Origin: Hofstenia miamia
Taxonomy: Eukaryota; Xenacoelomorpha; Acoela
NCBI GenBank assembly: GCA_004352715.1
Contig: SCFE01000071.1
Coordinates: forward strand, 112,606 to 176,605
DNA length: 64,000 bases
Reading direction: 5' to 3'
The notes under the pieces are model-generated. The model made no database searches, was not told where the DNA came from, and saw only the letters and a program-made list of their open reading frames with translations. Positions within the stretch are counted from its first letter, which is position 1. Each line of letters begins with the position of its first letter. Shown piece by piece: positions 1 to 10,077 of the stretch. A program made the position numbers and the translations under genes.

Positions 1-129
1 CCTGAAGTATGGTCAGATGGCCTCTTGATCCGATACTACCGTCTCTCCGATGCTGCGCGCAAATCTGTTGGCCTTCGTTCCTGTCGTCATGATGCTGATG
101 GTCGTGACTGATTACCTGCACATCCTAGC

Positions 130-760
130 TTGGATCTCACTCCTAATCCCAACTCTGGTTTCTCTTTTTTGCTCGCCAATGCTCGCAGTCTTGTCTCATT
201 AAACGTCGTCTCAGTTTTTACAACTACTTCTTACTGTCTCCTGTTGACTTCATTTTCATTACTGAAACCTGGCTTGATCCTTCTCTTGCTGACAGTGTTG
301 TATTTCCTAACTCCGCACTTAAAGTTCTCTGCCGTATTCCTCCTACTGATTTTTCATCCATACTTGCGTACTTTCATGATCAGTCTATCACTCTCTCTCG
401 TCAACTTGGATTTCCCACTCCTCCTCATCTCCTCATCTGTGGTGACTTCAACCTCCCTAATGTTTGTTGGAATGCACTTGACTCTAATGACACCTATGAA
501 TCCGCTCTTCTGGATCTTTTTGCTTCCTACTTCCCGCTCCTCCCTTCTTGACTTGGTTTTGTGCTCTCACCCTGATCGTATTGTTGACACCTCTGTGGTC
601 CCTGTTCCGGACGAACTGTCTGATCACTCATTTATTCACTTCAGCCTGTCTGTCAATTCTATTACCCCAACTGTTCGTCCTGCCACTCCTCAATGCGCTC
701 GATCTAACAGTGACTTTGTATCTCTAAATGCTGCTCTCTCCTTCATTCCCCATTTTTAAT
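130..760 (+). pseudogene. Non-LTR retrotransposon endonuclease domain (EEP fold), frameshifted
   Basis: The endonuclease nicks target DNA to prime reverse transcription. Three hallmark motifs are visible in different frames: ITETWL near 258 (the catalytic Glu motif), GDFN at 441-452 followed by LP and a Trp, and SDH at 619-627 (the catalytic Asp-His pair). Their order and spacing fit an exonuclease-endonuclease-phosphatase domain. No single frame joins all three, so at least two frameshifts have occurred. The region ends as it passes into the linker upstream of the RT. Confidence 0.8.
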
Positions 761-1383
761 GACTCTTTCTCTGGTGATGACTGCTACACCTTCCTTCACC
801 AAGTTATTTCATCTTTTGTTCCTCGTCGTCGGAAAAAGCGTATTTCTCTTCCTTTCTATTTTTCATCCCTTACTGTACACTCTTTGAATAAACTCGAATC
901 TTTCAAACGCCGTTACAGTCCTTCCGATTCTTCAAAACTCTCTTCTCTCAGCGAAGACGTCATCAACTTCAAGGAACTCGACAAAATTGCTCTATTGTCC
1001 AGCTTCTCATCTGGATCTCTTCAAGACTCTTAAGCTTTCTTGCGTTCCCTGCATTCCAAACAAGATCCCTCCAGCTTGCATTGGAACCATCTTTCTGCTC
1101 ACTCGGATCTAGAGAAAGCTGGTCTCTTTAATGCCTATTTTACCTCGAATTTTTCTGATCCTGTCTTTCTCTGACCTGGTCACCTGCTACCTCCCCACTG
1201 ATTCGCCTATGTGACATCGTTTTCAATGCCCATGTTATTTCCTTCATGCTTAAGTCCTGCAAATGGTCTGTTCCTTGTTATCCTGATCGTCCCATCCTTT
1301 GTTATCCATGAAACTTTCTCTACTCTTTCCATCCATTTAAAGCATCTCTTCTCCTACATTGGCTCCTCTAAACGTTTTCCGCC

Positions 1384-2620
1384 TTGCTGGAAAACATCTT
1401 GGATCTCTTCACTATTAAAATCCAATCAGCTTCTCAGCATGGTAACCTTCCTTTTCGTTCTACCATCACTAACTTGCTCACTTTGATTGAAAACTGCTAT
1501 TGCCACTATGATCGTAATGATCCTGGTTGCATTATCTTTCTTGACATTTCTAAAGCTTTTGATCGGCTCCCTCATTCTGTCCTTCTTGATAAATTATGTT
1601 TATTTGGCTTTGATGTTGATTTCATCGAACTCTTTCAGTCTTACCTGTCCAATCGTCGTCAGTGTGTCAAAATCAACTCGTCTATTTCTTCCCCTGCTCT
1701 TGTCTCTAGTGGTGCACCTCAACGTTCCGTGTTTGTTTCCTTGTTGCTATCAACGACCTCCCTCAATCTGTCCTCAACTCATCCTGTCTACTGTACGTTG
1801 GTGACACCGCGATTTTCAACTTTGGTAGTTCTTTTGCCTCCAATATGACCTCTGATCTTGAGCTTTTGTCTACTTGGTCTTCTGTTAACCATCTCGATTT
1901 TAGTCCAAGCAAGACATGTGGTATTTCCTTTTCTGTATCTCCCCTTTCTGATCTTCCTCTTCCTGTGAACTTTTCCCCTCATCATACTCATCTTGGAGTT
2001 CAACTTGCTGATAACTTAAATTGGTCTGGTCATGTGTCCTTTCGCCTCCGCAAAGCTAATTCCTCACTCTTTGCCCTCTTCCGCAATGTTCCCTTTAATT
2101 CCACTTCTGCTGTGAAACTCTCTTTGTTCAAGTCCATTCCTCGCGCCATTCTTCTCTATGCATCTCCCTGTTGGTAGCCTTCCCGTTCCTTGTTCCACTC
2201 TATGGAACGTTTCCAGAAGTGTGCCTTCAAATGGATCTCTCCCTTGCCATAAAAAAACGCCCTTCTCAAATTCTCCACTCTCCCGCTGTCACTCTACTTC
2301 CATGTCTATGATCTCCTCCTGTTCAATCGACTGCTCCCTCGCAAATTGAATCTTGATCCTTTTGATTTCATTAAGTTCTCTAATTCCCGCTCCACTCGCT
2401 CTGATGATGTCACTTTCTCCATTCGTCGTCCCAAGAAACACTCGTTTTTCAATCGTGCTTGTACTGCGGCTAATTTCATCTTGACTCTCAACCCTCCAAC
2501 AGCGATTGATTTCTTTTCCCCGCCATCGAGCTTCAAGAAATCTTTGATGAATTTCCTCTTTGCTGAGCCCTTCTCCAACTTCGCCTACTCTTCCATTTGC
2601 TCCTATTTCATCTCCTGACT
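1384..2620 (+). pseudogene. Non-LTR reverse transcriptase, active site mutated
   Basis: The palm motif LDISKAFDRLPHSVLLDKL lies at about 1540-1596, followed by a SYLSNRRQ segment and a degraded SSGAPQ motif. The catalytic box reads YVGDT at 1794-1808, where the family has Y-x-D-D: the first aspartate of the pair is replaced by glycine, which should abolish polymerisation. A thumb-like region with a SPSKT motif follows after a frame change (about 1845-2177), and the C-terminal tail (2346-2618) contains the usual basic residues. Several frameshifts separate these parts. Confidence is high for RT and moderate for the exact boundaries. Confidence 0.85.
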
Positions 2621-2732
2621 GTCCTCGCTGCCGTAAAACCTGACTTGTTTTTTATTTTTTTGTAGTGTATGCATTTAGCGGCTAAATAAATTCATTTATT
2701 GTTATTATTATTTTTATTATTATTATTATTTT

Positions 2733-3797
2733 TATGCTATTTTAGAAAATAAATTAATAAAATATGGATTTGATAGTAATGCCAGGTTATTGATAAATAG
2801 TTTTCTAACTGAATATATCAAGACTGATAGAGGGGTTCCGCAGGGAACAGTCCTGGGACCCATTTTGTTCAACTTGTATATAAACGATATAAATGATTGC
2901 ATAAATGACAATTGCAAAGTACTACAATACGCGGATGATACGCTCATATATTCTACAAATGATAGTCCTATATTTGCAGCAAGTGATCTACAGCAGAACA
3001 TAAGAAGACTCCAGGAGTTCTTTATTAACAATAAATTAACTTTAAACAGTGAAAAAACACAGTTTATAATATTTACTACCAGAAATTTAAGAAATGTCTC
3101 CAAAAATATCGAGCTCAATCTTGCAGGAATAAGTCCACCAATCAAACAGAGCAGTAGCATTACGTATCTTGGCGTGGAGCTGGATGAAGGCCTTCAGTTT
3201 AAGGAGTTTATAAATTCCAAGATCAGGAGAATGGCAGCTGGAATTCATTATCTGAGATTAGTACGACCAATCATCCAGAAAATGCAGAGGAAAGATGTAA
3301 TTAATGCCTTCATAACCAGTCAGTTTAGTTATGCTTGTATGCTGTTGAATGGTATATCCCTATCGCAGCAAGAACGAATAAATAAAGTTTTCAACAGGTC
3401 AATAGCAGTAATGTTTAAAAGCAAGCGTCAACAAACCAAATATAACCTGCAACATCATAAAATATTAGCTCCTAAGTATTACATGCAACACCTAAGCTTG
3501 ATAAATTTATACAAACAAATCAACTTCCAAAGCACGCAAAATCTAGTTAACAACAAATTCACCATAAACGTTAGAACAAATAAATGTATATTAAAGCATC
3601 AAACTAAGCATTCATTGTGGGAGCAGTCGTATACCGTTTCGACAATCTCTACATGGAACAGTCTCCCTATGGATATAAGAACTGCTGAATCCCTAACTAA
3701 ATTTAAAAAGCTACTAAAACAAAACTTATTAAACAAACAATATATAGTAGGAACATCAAAGAGACTAAACGTGTGGCGAAATAATGTAATCATATAG
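2733..3797 (+). CDS. Non-LTR reverse transcriptase, 5'-truncated but otherwise open
   Basis: This is a second, unrelated-looking non-LTR element, open for over 1 kb. It starts abruptly inside the palm domain (a LIKYGFDSN-like segment near 2750), then shows PQGTVLGP near 2835, the catalytic YADDT at 2928-2942, and a LNSEKTQFI segment. The C-terminal end has the family's WNSLP...FKKLLK signature near 3655-3715. The usual N-terminal endonuclease and RT fingers are missing, as expected from 5' truncation on insertion. The frame can be read from about 2733, so the Met-like start at 2790 has no meaning. Good preservation suggests a fairly recent insertion next to the older pyrimidine-rich element. 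Confidence 0.88.
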   Translation, partial: YAILENKLIKYGFDSNARLLINSFLTEYIKTDRGVPQGTVLGPILFNLYINDINDCINDNCKVLQYADDTLIYSTNDSPIFAASDLQQNIRRLQEFFINNKLTLNSEKTQFIIFTTRNLRNVSKNIELNLAGISPPIKQSSSITYLGVELDEGLQFKEFINSKIRRMAAGIHYLRLVRPIIQKMQRKDVINAFITSQFSYACMLLNGISLSQQERINKVFNRSIAVMFKSKRQQTKYNLQHHKILAPKYYMQHLSLINLYKQINFQSTQNLVNNKFTINVRTNKCILKHQTKHSLWEQSYTVSTISTWNSLPMDIRTAESLTKFKKLLKQNLLNKQYIVGTSKRLNVWRNNVII

Positions 3798-4025
3798 TTT
3801 TAGAATTTTTATTTGTAAATATGTGTGTGTCCTAACCGTGTTTTTTTTATTATTTTTATCGTTGTAAATTGTAGCCTAGTTTGTAGATTGTACATATTTG
3901 TGTTACATAGTTGTATTGCGTCATATGTATTGTGTATAATTACAAGCAAATATAGGCTAGTTAATGTTAATGTTATTATTATTATTTGTTTGTTTGTTTA
4001 TTTTAGCAATAAATTTGCTTGACTC
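3798..4025 (+). repeat. 3' untranslated tail of the preceding non-LTR element
   Basis: This is T-rich sequence after the RT stop, with poly-T runs, a short (TTA)n tract near 3970-3990 and TTGTTTGTTTG runs. It ends around the AATAAATTTGCTTGACTC stretch near 4010-4025. The position directly after the stop codon and the simple-repeat composition fit the 3' UTR. The exact end is inferred. Confidence 0.5.
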
Positions 4026-4336
4026 TTATTATAGTGGTTAAATACATAATTTTCAAAGTCCCATGAAATTGGAACTCCTTTTTTTAGTTGCAATCTATAG
4101 CCTATGTTCAAAATGTAAACAATTTTTTATACACATTACATAGACGTTAAATAAAAAATCCTATGAAATTTTGAATTCTTTCTATATGCAAGAATTTCAT
4201 TAGAGTTTAATATATTTTCGATTTGCAAACATTTTGCTTCTAAATTTTTTTAAGTAAAAGTTGTAATAAATAAATTTTCCAAGCAAAATTATTTTTTAAA
4301 ATTGTGAAAAATAAATTTTAATATATGCTTTCGCAG

Positions 4337-4426
4337 ACACCTGTCAATGCACTCGGCAAAAATTACAAATTTTTGATAAATAAAAAACTTTTCCACAACA
4401 ATGATATGGAAATTGTGGAAAGAGTT
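4337..4426 (+). CDS. Candidate 90-bp internal exon of an unrecognised gene
   Basis: A 30-codon open segment lies exactly between an acceptor-like CTTTCGCAG (ending 4336) and a donor-like GTAAAT (from 4427). The translation starts TPVNALGKNYKFLINKK and continues with a charged, helix-like HNNDMEIVERV segment, which looks more like real protein than chance translation of AT-rich DNA. The reading frame stays open a little past the proposed donor. I do not recognise the protein. It lies 2.2 kb upstream of the ankyrin-type exon on the same strand and could belong to the same gene, but that is inference. Chance cannot be excluded for so short a segment. Confidence 0.3.
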
Positions 4427-4789
4427 GTAAATAAATATAATATAGTTTGTTTTCGCTTTCTACTAGTTAGAAATTAATTAATGAAGGAAAAGATATCTTT
4501 ACACATACTATTTAATGTTTGATAAATTCATAGACAAGACCAAATACTATGACGCTTTGAAGGAATCTCGTAAATTACTAGGAAATGATTAATATACCTG
4601 GTGATTTGTTCATTTTATCTTTTGTACCAGAGGTGGTGATTAATAAATCGTTTCATTTGCATAATTGTATAAATTGAGAAAAACGAAATTTACAAAGCTT
4701 GTGATAATAATTGAGATTTTTCCTACTTGTGAAAAAAAAATTTTGCGCATAGAATGAATTCTAGTATCATATGGTTTGAAGTGGTTTTT

Positions 4790-4998
4790 ATTACCTTCGC
4801 CAAGGAGGTTTTGTTTTTGGTAGCGTTGGTTTGTTTGTCTGTTAGCATCTTTACGGAAAAAGTAATAGATAGATTGACCTCAAATTTTCACAACAGGTGC
4901 GTCTCCGCCCAAGGAGGAATCCATTAAATTTTGGTGCTGATCTGGGGGACACAAGCTGCGTGGCGGAGGTCTGCGGTCTCCGAGTGCTTTTCTAGTTT
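4790..4998 (+). repeat. Short dispersed repeat with CCTTCGCCAAGGAGG start
   Basis: This is a GC-richer island in AT-rich DNA. It opens with ACCTTCGCCAAGGAGGTT, contains ACGGAAAAAGTAATAGATAG and ends with TGGCGGAGGTCTGCGGTCTC followed by CGAGTGCTTTTCTAG. From memory, this arrangement resembles a non-coding repeat present in many animal genomes. The GCCAAGGAGG and GCGGAGG ends are partly inverted relative to each other, which suggests a non-autonomous DNA element. The boundaries are approximate, and identification rests on recall rather than a search. Confidence 0.5.
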
Positions 4999-5710
4999 AA
5001 TAGTGATAATTTATGATAGACTGTTAATTACTTTGGTAGATAACAATCTTTATTATTGGATACATTTGACATTTGAACAATAGGATATAGGCAAAAATTA
5101 TGTAATGTTGACATTGTCTGTGAAAAAGTGCAACTCTGTGTACTTGTGAATATGCAGCTGGCATAGTGGAATTTCACATTGCTGAAAGAAAGAGAGCTAC
5201 GCTGAAAGTTTTCAAACTTTTTGGCGAGCTTTTTTTATAATTAAATCTCTGAAATTTCACTTGTTTTGATTATTGTCGCTTTTTGCGATATTATTCTTAG
5301 TTAGTTTTACAGATATTTCTTTTAAAAACGTAATCAATTTTATTTTTTAACGAATTGTTGCGCATAATGTTAAATTAATTATATATTTTATGATAAATAC
5401 AAGCGTCGATTGTTTCTTGTACAGCATTGTCATGTGTTTTCAATTGTGAACGTTATCTCGTTTGACTTGATTCTTATTAATTTACACGTTATGGTGAGGA
5501 ATTCACAACGTGCAATTGAAGTGTTCGGTGCATTGCCTTGTTAAGTACATTTTTTCCATTTTTGAGTAAACTGATGTGAAAGTCTGGCGGTGTTTGCTAT
5601 CATTTATTTTTGAATCTTGGTATTGATTCTTCTTCAGGGTTTTCTATGTAAATTATATTATTATTTCAAAAGATGTAATTCAAAATTATTAATTCATAGA
5701 AACCGATCGA

Positions 5711-6215
5711 TGTGTGCACAAGTGCACTTAACATGTTAATGCACCTAACATTTGTTAAATCAGACATGTTAAGTGCGAATATGATTTCGATATTTCATAA
5801 AATTTAAAACAAAAACGGTTTTTTGCAACTGGCTTTGAATCAATACTCATCAAAGCATCCTAAATGTCACTGAGATTAGAATCGGGTACAATCGAGGCGT
5901 GGAATGGTTGGTGAACACGAGGACTAAAAGGCATTAGTTTTTTTTAGATCACTGACTTTTCTTGGGGATTTCCGGAGATCACGTAGCAGGTTTTTGATGG
6001 ACATGTCTCTGAACCCATCATCTTAAATGTTATGCACCAATATGTTAAGTGCACTTAACATCAACGTGTACTGAAATTTTTGTTTAAGCACCGAGATCTC
6101 ATAAACCAATTCGAATTTTTTGGTGAAATAGTGTTAATATCATAAAGCATGACCCAATTAAAATATACTTAACTCAAAATTTTCAAAAATGTCACTTAGC
6201 ATATTAATGCACCAT
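5711..6215. repeat. Cluster of TTAAGTGC / GCACTTAA palindromic motifs
   Basis: At least four related motifs lie within 500 bp: GTGCACTTAACATGTTAATG near 5722, ACATGTTAAGTGCG near 5764, a perfect 20-bp palindrome ATGTTAAGTGCACTTAACAT at 6042-6061, and CACTTAGCATATTAATGCAC near 6192. The same TGCACC/GGTGCA extension recurs beside three of them. Similar TTAAGTGC cores appear again in the foldback element at 6704-6985. They could be subterminal repeats of a non-autonomous transposon or binding sites for a dimeric protein; the sequence alone does not decide. Confidence 0.5.
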
Positions 6216-6607
6216 ACCCTTCAACTTTCCAGGAGGTAACGTTTATCAGCCTCCCATATTAGCAGGTAAATGTTTGTAAATCCAAAATATTTTAAAAACA
6301 ATTGTGAAATATATAATAAAGATTACAACTTAATTTCGTTTGTAAACAAATATTACAACAAAACATAATATATTGCAATGACCTCAGAGATAGACGATCA
6401 AACTACACAATTACCACGCCATATAAGTCCGCCAAGGTCAATGGTGAAGTTGCGCTCTGCTTAATTGTCCCATTATTGCATATATTCGTTTGAATCACTA
6501 TTGAAATCAGTGATTGGGTATTGGACAAAATATAGTAATATTTTCATCGGAAGATAACTTATATTATAGCAACATTTGAAACAAGTTTCGAAATAGTTCA
6601 TATTTAG

Positions 6608-6671
6608 AGGGCAATTTGATCGCACTCCGCTTTATCGTGCTGCATTTGCTGGTCATTTTGAAGTAATTAAG
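6608..6671 (+). CDS. Candidate host-gene exon with an ankyrin repeat
   Basis: The frame encodes QFDRTPLYRAAFAGHFEVIK, matching the ankyrin-repeat core (G/D-R-T-P-L-x-x-A-A-x-x-G-H-x-E-V-x-K). It is preceded by an acceptor-like ATATTTAG (ending 6607) and followed by a donor-like AAG|GTATTG at 6669-6677; the exon would be 64 bp and end on a codon boundary. The open frame could also read on to about 6727 before entering repeat sequence. The RTPLYRAAFAGH wording recalls IQ-motif/ankyrin proteins, but that is memory. Ankyrin repeats bind other proteins. This is the clearest sign of a host gene in the first 30 kb. No neighbouring repeat exons are recognised within range. Confidence 0.5.
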
Positions 6672-6703
6672 GTATTGATTTCCTCATTAAAGACTAAAGA
6701 GTT

Positions 6704-6985
6704 AAGTAAATGTTACACAATGGGCTTTTGCACAAGAACAAAAACTCAAGTTAAATGCATTCTGTGTAACATCCACTTTAAGAGGGTGCCACACGATGGG
6801 CTTTGTCCCGAGTCAAATGAACTATGTTAAGTGCTCTTTGGCATGCCACACGATGAACTCATTCCCCTGCACATGCTCAGAGAGTAATTATCTTGCAATT
6901 ATCTCGCGCGGGAACAAATGCCACAGAGTGCATTTAACTTAAGTGTTTTAACCTAGCGCAAAAGCCCAACGAGTGGCACCTCCTT
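6704..6985. mobile_element. Foldback-type MITE with GTGCCAC...GGGCTTT arms
   Basis: The left segment (about 6709-6772, with GGGCTTTTGCACAAG and AAGTTAAATGCATTCTGTG) is mirrored by the reverse complement of about 6910-6981 (CACAGAGTGCATTTAACTT, then GCGCAAAAGCCCAACGAGTG). The arms are roughly 60 bp with mismatches and the loop is about 140 bp. Inside the loop the motif GCCACACGATG occurs twice more in direct orientation. No coding capacity is visible. It follows the ankyrin-type exon closely. The superfamily and target duplication could not be established. Confidence 0.55.
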
Positions 6986-7659
6986 TAATAATAGAAATGT
7001 CACTCTATCGTATTCTCGTGAAAGAGTGGCGGCACTTAGCCTTTAAATACTTTAAGAATAATTGCTTTGATTTCTAAATGTTAGTTTTATCATACGAACT
7101 TAGGACTACATTTATGTTATTACGACATTAATTTCACATCAGTTATGAAAAAGTTTTCACGTTATCGTTTGAATAAATATTTTTTGTATACACATATATA
7201 TCGTCAATTAATTTTTATCGACATGTCTATTGCGCTCTTATGCATTTTACACTTAAAATATGCTTAAAAAATCGCATATATCGAGATCGCACATATCGTC
7301 AATTCGCCAAGAATCCGATTACTAAATATCCCCGGCGTTTGCTTTTATTTCGCAATAAATTCCCCGAAACGGACGACGTGGAAGTTATTATTGTAATATA
7401 GACTCATACAAATCACATGTATTTTAGTTGTTTATGAAATAATAATGTAGTCTTACGTTTTCTTCTTTGAATTTGTAGCTGTATTAGGATATTGCAGATC
7501 AATGGTCAATGTTTATTATTGCTTGCATATTTTTATTACATTCTTGTTTCAATTAGAACGTATACACTTAGTGTGAATTAAAAATTGAACTTTTCTGGAA
7601 ATTCCAAATTCGCATGTATCGATATTCGCCTATTTTGACATTGATTGGGAGACGTGTAG

Positions 7660-7868
7660 AAATATTTATATATATATATATATATATTGTGTACAAAGTG
7701 TGCTTAAACTATTCATTGTAAAAAACAAGAAATATTTTATGTAGACATGTTTCGAGTGTCTCCACTCATCGTCAGTACAAACTAAAATAATATGGTGGTA
7801 AATACAAATTTTATGATTTTAAAAAAGAAACTAAGGAGAATCTATTAAATAAACAATTATGTCAAAGA
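7660..7868 (-). mobile_element. 3'-end remnant of a retroelement, possibly Penelope-like
   Basis: Read on the minus strand, a hammerhead-like fold is followed by about 50 bp of unique sequence and an (AT)n tract at 7668-7687. This is an arrangement known for the terminal regions of Penelope-like elements, which carry hammerhead motifs. The rest of the element, if present, lies in the 1000-N gap that begins at 7869. No protein sequence is visible here, so the assignment depends on the ribozyme-like motif alone. Confidence 0.35.
7734..7788 (-). ncRNA. Hammerhead-ribozyme-like motif
   Basis: On the minus strand the core CUGACGA (7775-7769) is followed by one extra U, a 5-bp helix II GAGUG/CACUC closed by a GAGA loop (7767-7754), then GAAA (7753-7750) and CAUGUC. 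The ACAUGU segment is self-complementary, giving the very short helix III typical of dimer-forming type I hammerheads, with a predicted cleavage after GUC. Helix I can form from UGUA/UACA plus AUUUUA/UAAAAU separated by a small bulge. The one-nucleotide offset between core and helix II departs from the textbook motif, so activity is uncertain. Such motifs are established in Penelope-like elements. Confidence 0.5.
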
Positions 7869-8868
7869 NNNNNNNNNNNNNNNNNNNNNNNNNNNNNNNN
7901 NNNNNNNNNNNNNNNNNNNNNNNNNNNNNNNNNNNNNNNNNNNNNNNNNNNNNNNNNNNNNNNNNNNNNNNNNNNNNNNNNNNNNNNNNNNNNNNNNNNN
8001 NNNNNNNNNNNNNNNNNNNNNNNNNNNNNNNNNNNNNNNNNNNNNNNNNNNNNNNNNNNNNNNNNNNNNNNNNNNNNNNNNNNNNNNNNNNNNNNNNNNN
8101 NNNNNNNNNNNNNNNNNNNNNNNNNNNNNNNNNNNNNNNNNNNNNNNNNNNNNNNNNNNNNNNNNNNNNNNNNNNNNNNNNNNNNNNNNNNNNNNNNNNN
8201 NNNNNNNNNNNNNNNNNNNNNNNNNNNNNNNNNNNNNNNNNNNNNNNNNNNNNNNNNNNNNNNNNNNNNNNNNNNNNNNNNNNNNNNNNNNNNNNNNNNN
8301 NNNNNNNNNNNNNNNNNNNNNNNNNNNNNNNNNNNNNNNNNNNNNNNNNNNNNNNNNNNNNNNNNNNNNNNNNNNNNNNNNNNNNNNNNNNNNNNNNNNN
8401 NNNNNNNNNNNNNNNNNNNNNNNNNNNNNNNNNNNNNNNNNNNNNNNNNNNNNNNNNNNNNNNNNNNNNNNNNNNNNNNNNNNNNNNNNNNNNNNNNNNN
8501 NNNNNNNNNNNNNNNNNNNNNNNNNNNNNNNNNNNNNNNNNNNNNNNNNNNNNNNNNNNNNNNNNNNNNNNNNNNNNNNNNNNNNNNNNNNNNNNNNNNN
8601 NNNNNNNNNNNNNNNNNNNNNNNNNNNNNNNNNNNNNNNNNNNNNNNNNNNNNNNNNNNNNNNNNNNNNNNNNNNNNNNNNNNNNNNNNNNNNNNNNNNN
8701 NNNNNNNNNNNNNNNNNNNNNNNNNNNNNNNNNNNNNNNNNNNNNNNNNNNNNNNNNNNNNNNNNNNNNNNNNNNNNNNNNNNNNNNNNNNNNNNNNNNN
8801 NNNNNNNNNNNNNNNNNNNNNNNNNNNNNNNNNNNNNNNNNNNNNNNNNNNNNNNNNNNNNNNNNNNN
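7869..8868. other. Assembly gap, 1000 N
   Basis: This run of exactly 1000 Ns is a conventional placeholder, so its true length is unknown. It separates the ribozyme-like end from the gypsy-type protease on the minus strand. Confidence 0.99.
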
Positions 8869-9301
8869 GTTCATCCAAGTCAAAGACGACCTCCTTTTCA
8901 GGAACCGTGACCAATTGAGTCGCTTCCTGGTCTTTGATAGATATAGTACTGTTCTTAAAGTCGATAACACAGGAATTTCGTTCCAAAAAATCATTGCCTA
9001 ATATAAGGTCGTAGGGTAGACGGTGGTTTGACGTGTCTACTACTAACAAGTCGACTTCGAAAGGCTCCGAATGAATTCTTATCGAGGCGTCAGTTAGCTT
9101 TCCTTTCAAAGAAAGTGGGTTTCCGGAGGCGTCTATCAACTTCGCACTAGAGGGATCCAGCAAGTCTCGATTGAAACACAATTCCTTGCAACATTCGTCG
9201 CTGATGATGGAAGCTGCTGCTCCTGTGTCCACTGTGGCATTAAAGATATTTCCGTTCATTTCAACCGGTATTAAATTTTTTCGAATTAACTGAGTGATCA
9301 C
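8869..9301 (-). pseudogene. Gypsy-type retropepsin (aspartic protease) fragment
   Basis: The protease matures Gag-Pol polyproteins of LTR retrotransposons. The minus-strand frame shows the catalytic triad as VDTGAAASIIS about 25 residues into the open frame (Asp-Thr-Gly with a following Ala) and the second hallmark LILGNDFL about 75 residues later. The acidic region after it (EKEVVFDLDE) would lead into the reverse transcriptase, but a gap cuts it at 8869. It lies downstream of a Gag region on the same strand, so gag and pol order is normal. The Gag region is frameshifted, so the element is probably dead. Ty3/gypsy assignment is from domain order and motif style. Confidence 0.8.
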
Positions 9302-9479
9302 TAAGACGTGATCTTGTGCGCGTTTTCCAGGAGGCGGCGCTCCAACTAATTTAAATCTGGTGATGTGGTAGGATGATCGGTATCAAGATCGACTAAGTCG
9401 TCAACACACAAGGCTTCATTGGAAGGTTCATCAACGATAAAACCCTTGCCGTTGGCAACAAGCTGGATTTTAGCCTTAC

Positions 9480-10077
9480 ATTGGGATTTCAAATGTCCTT
9501 TGTCTCCACATGTGTAAAATCACACTGATGACAAGTCAAACATTTTCTTACCAGGCTTTCTGAGTTCAAAATTTTTCGTCCCTGGCGCACCGGAGAATTT
9601 CGTAATGTCACTGTTGATACGTTGTGAGTTCTGGAGCATGTATACCATGCTGATAGCCTTACGGATTATTTTGTGGAGGCTGTCCTCAGGATCGCATCTG
9701 ACTTCCAGCCTATTTCTAATTGACGCAGGGAAACCTCGGCAAATGTACGAGAACAAATCATGCTTGGAATACTCTTTCGACAAACTGCTCAGGTGGAACA
9801 GGTGTTCAACCTGGGTTATGTAATTGCAGATATCATCACCAAATTTGAAAGACATGTCGCACAGAAGCGTCTTGTACTGGTGTTTGATGTGCGGTGCTCA
9901 ATAATGGTCTTTGAAGAACCCCACCAGCCTTTGATAGTCGGTTTTGACGTTTCTGTCAAGCATCATATACTGGTTGTATGCCAACCCACTAAGATACAAG
10001 GGGAACTGCGACACGGCAATCTCTTGTGAATTCTTATGTTGTTTCATAGTTAATTCGAATAGAAAAAACCATTCGTT
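9480..10077 (-). pseudogene. Gypsy-type Gag fragment with a broken zinc knuckle
   Basis: Gag proteins form the particle and bind RNA. The upstream part (9898-10077) reads as a retrotransposon Gag core with a FPLYLSGLAYNQY segment and a FFKDHY end. After a frame change it continues at 9520-9855 (FKFGDDICNYITQVEHLF and a GFPASIRNRL segment). Near 9490-9530 the frame with CGDKGHLKSQC shows the end of a CCHC knuckle, while its first cysteine lies in another frame, so a single-base indel breaks the knuckle. The N-terminus is lost in the gap at 10078. Confidence 0.75.

Larger units (their letters stand above)
1..2740 (+). mobile_element. Pyrimidine-rich non-LTR retrotransposon (endonuclease + RT), decayed
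   Basis: Degenerate reading frames of an apurinic-type endonuclease (130-760) are followed by a reverse transcriptase (about 1384-2620). The 3' end is an AAATAAATTCATTTATTG stretch running into an imperfect (ATT)n tail near 2700-2740, as expected for CR1/Jockey-group elements with simple-repeat tails. The sense strand is strikingly rich in C and T throughout, quite unlike the A/T-rich element that follows. Frames shift repeatedly, so this is a dead copy. The 5' end may lie outside the window. The superfamily (non-LTR, endonuclease-type) is secure; the exact clade is not. Confidence 0.85.
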
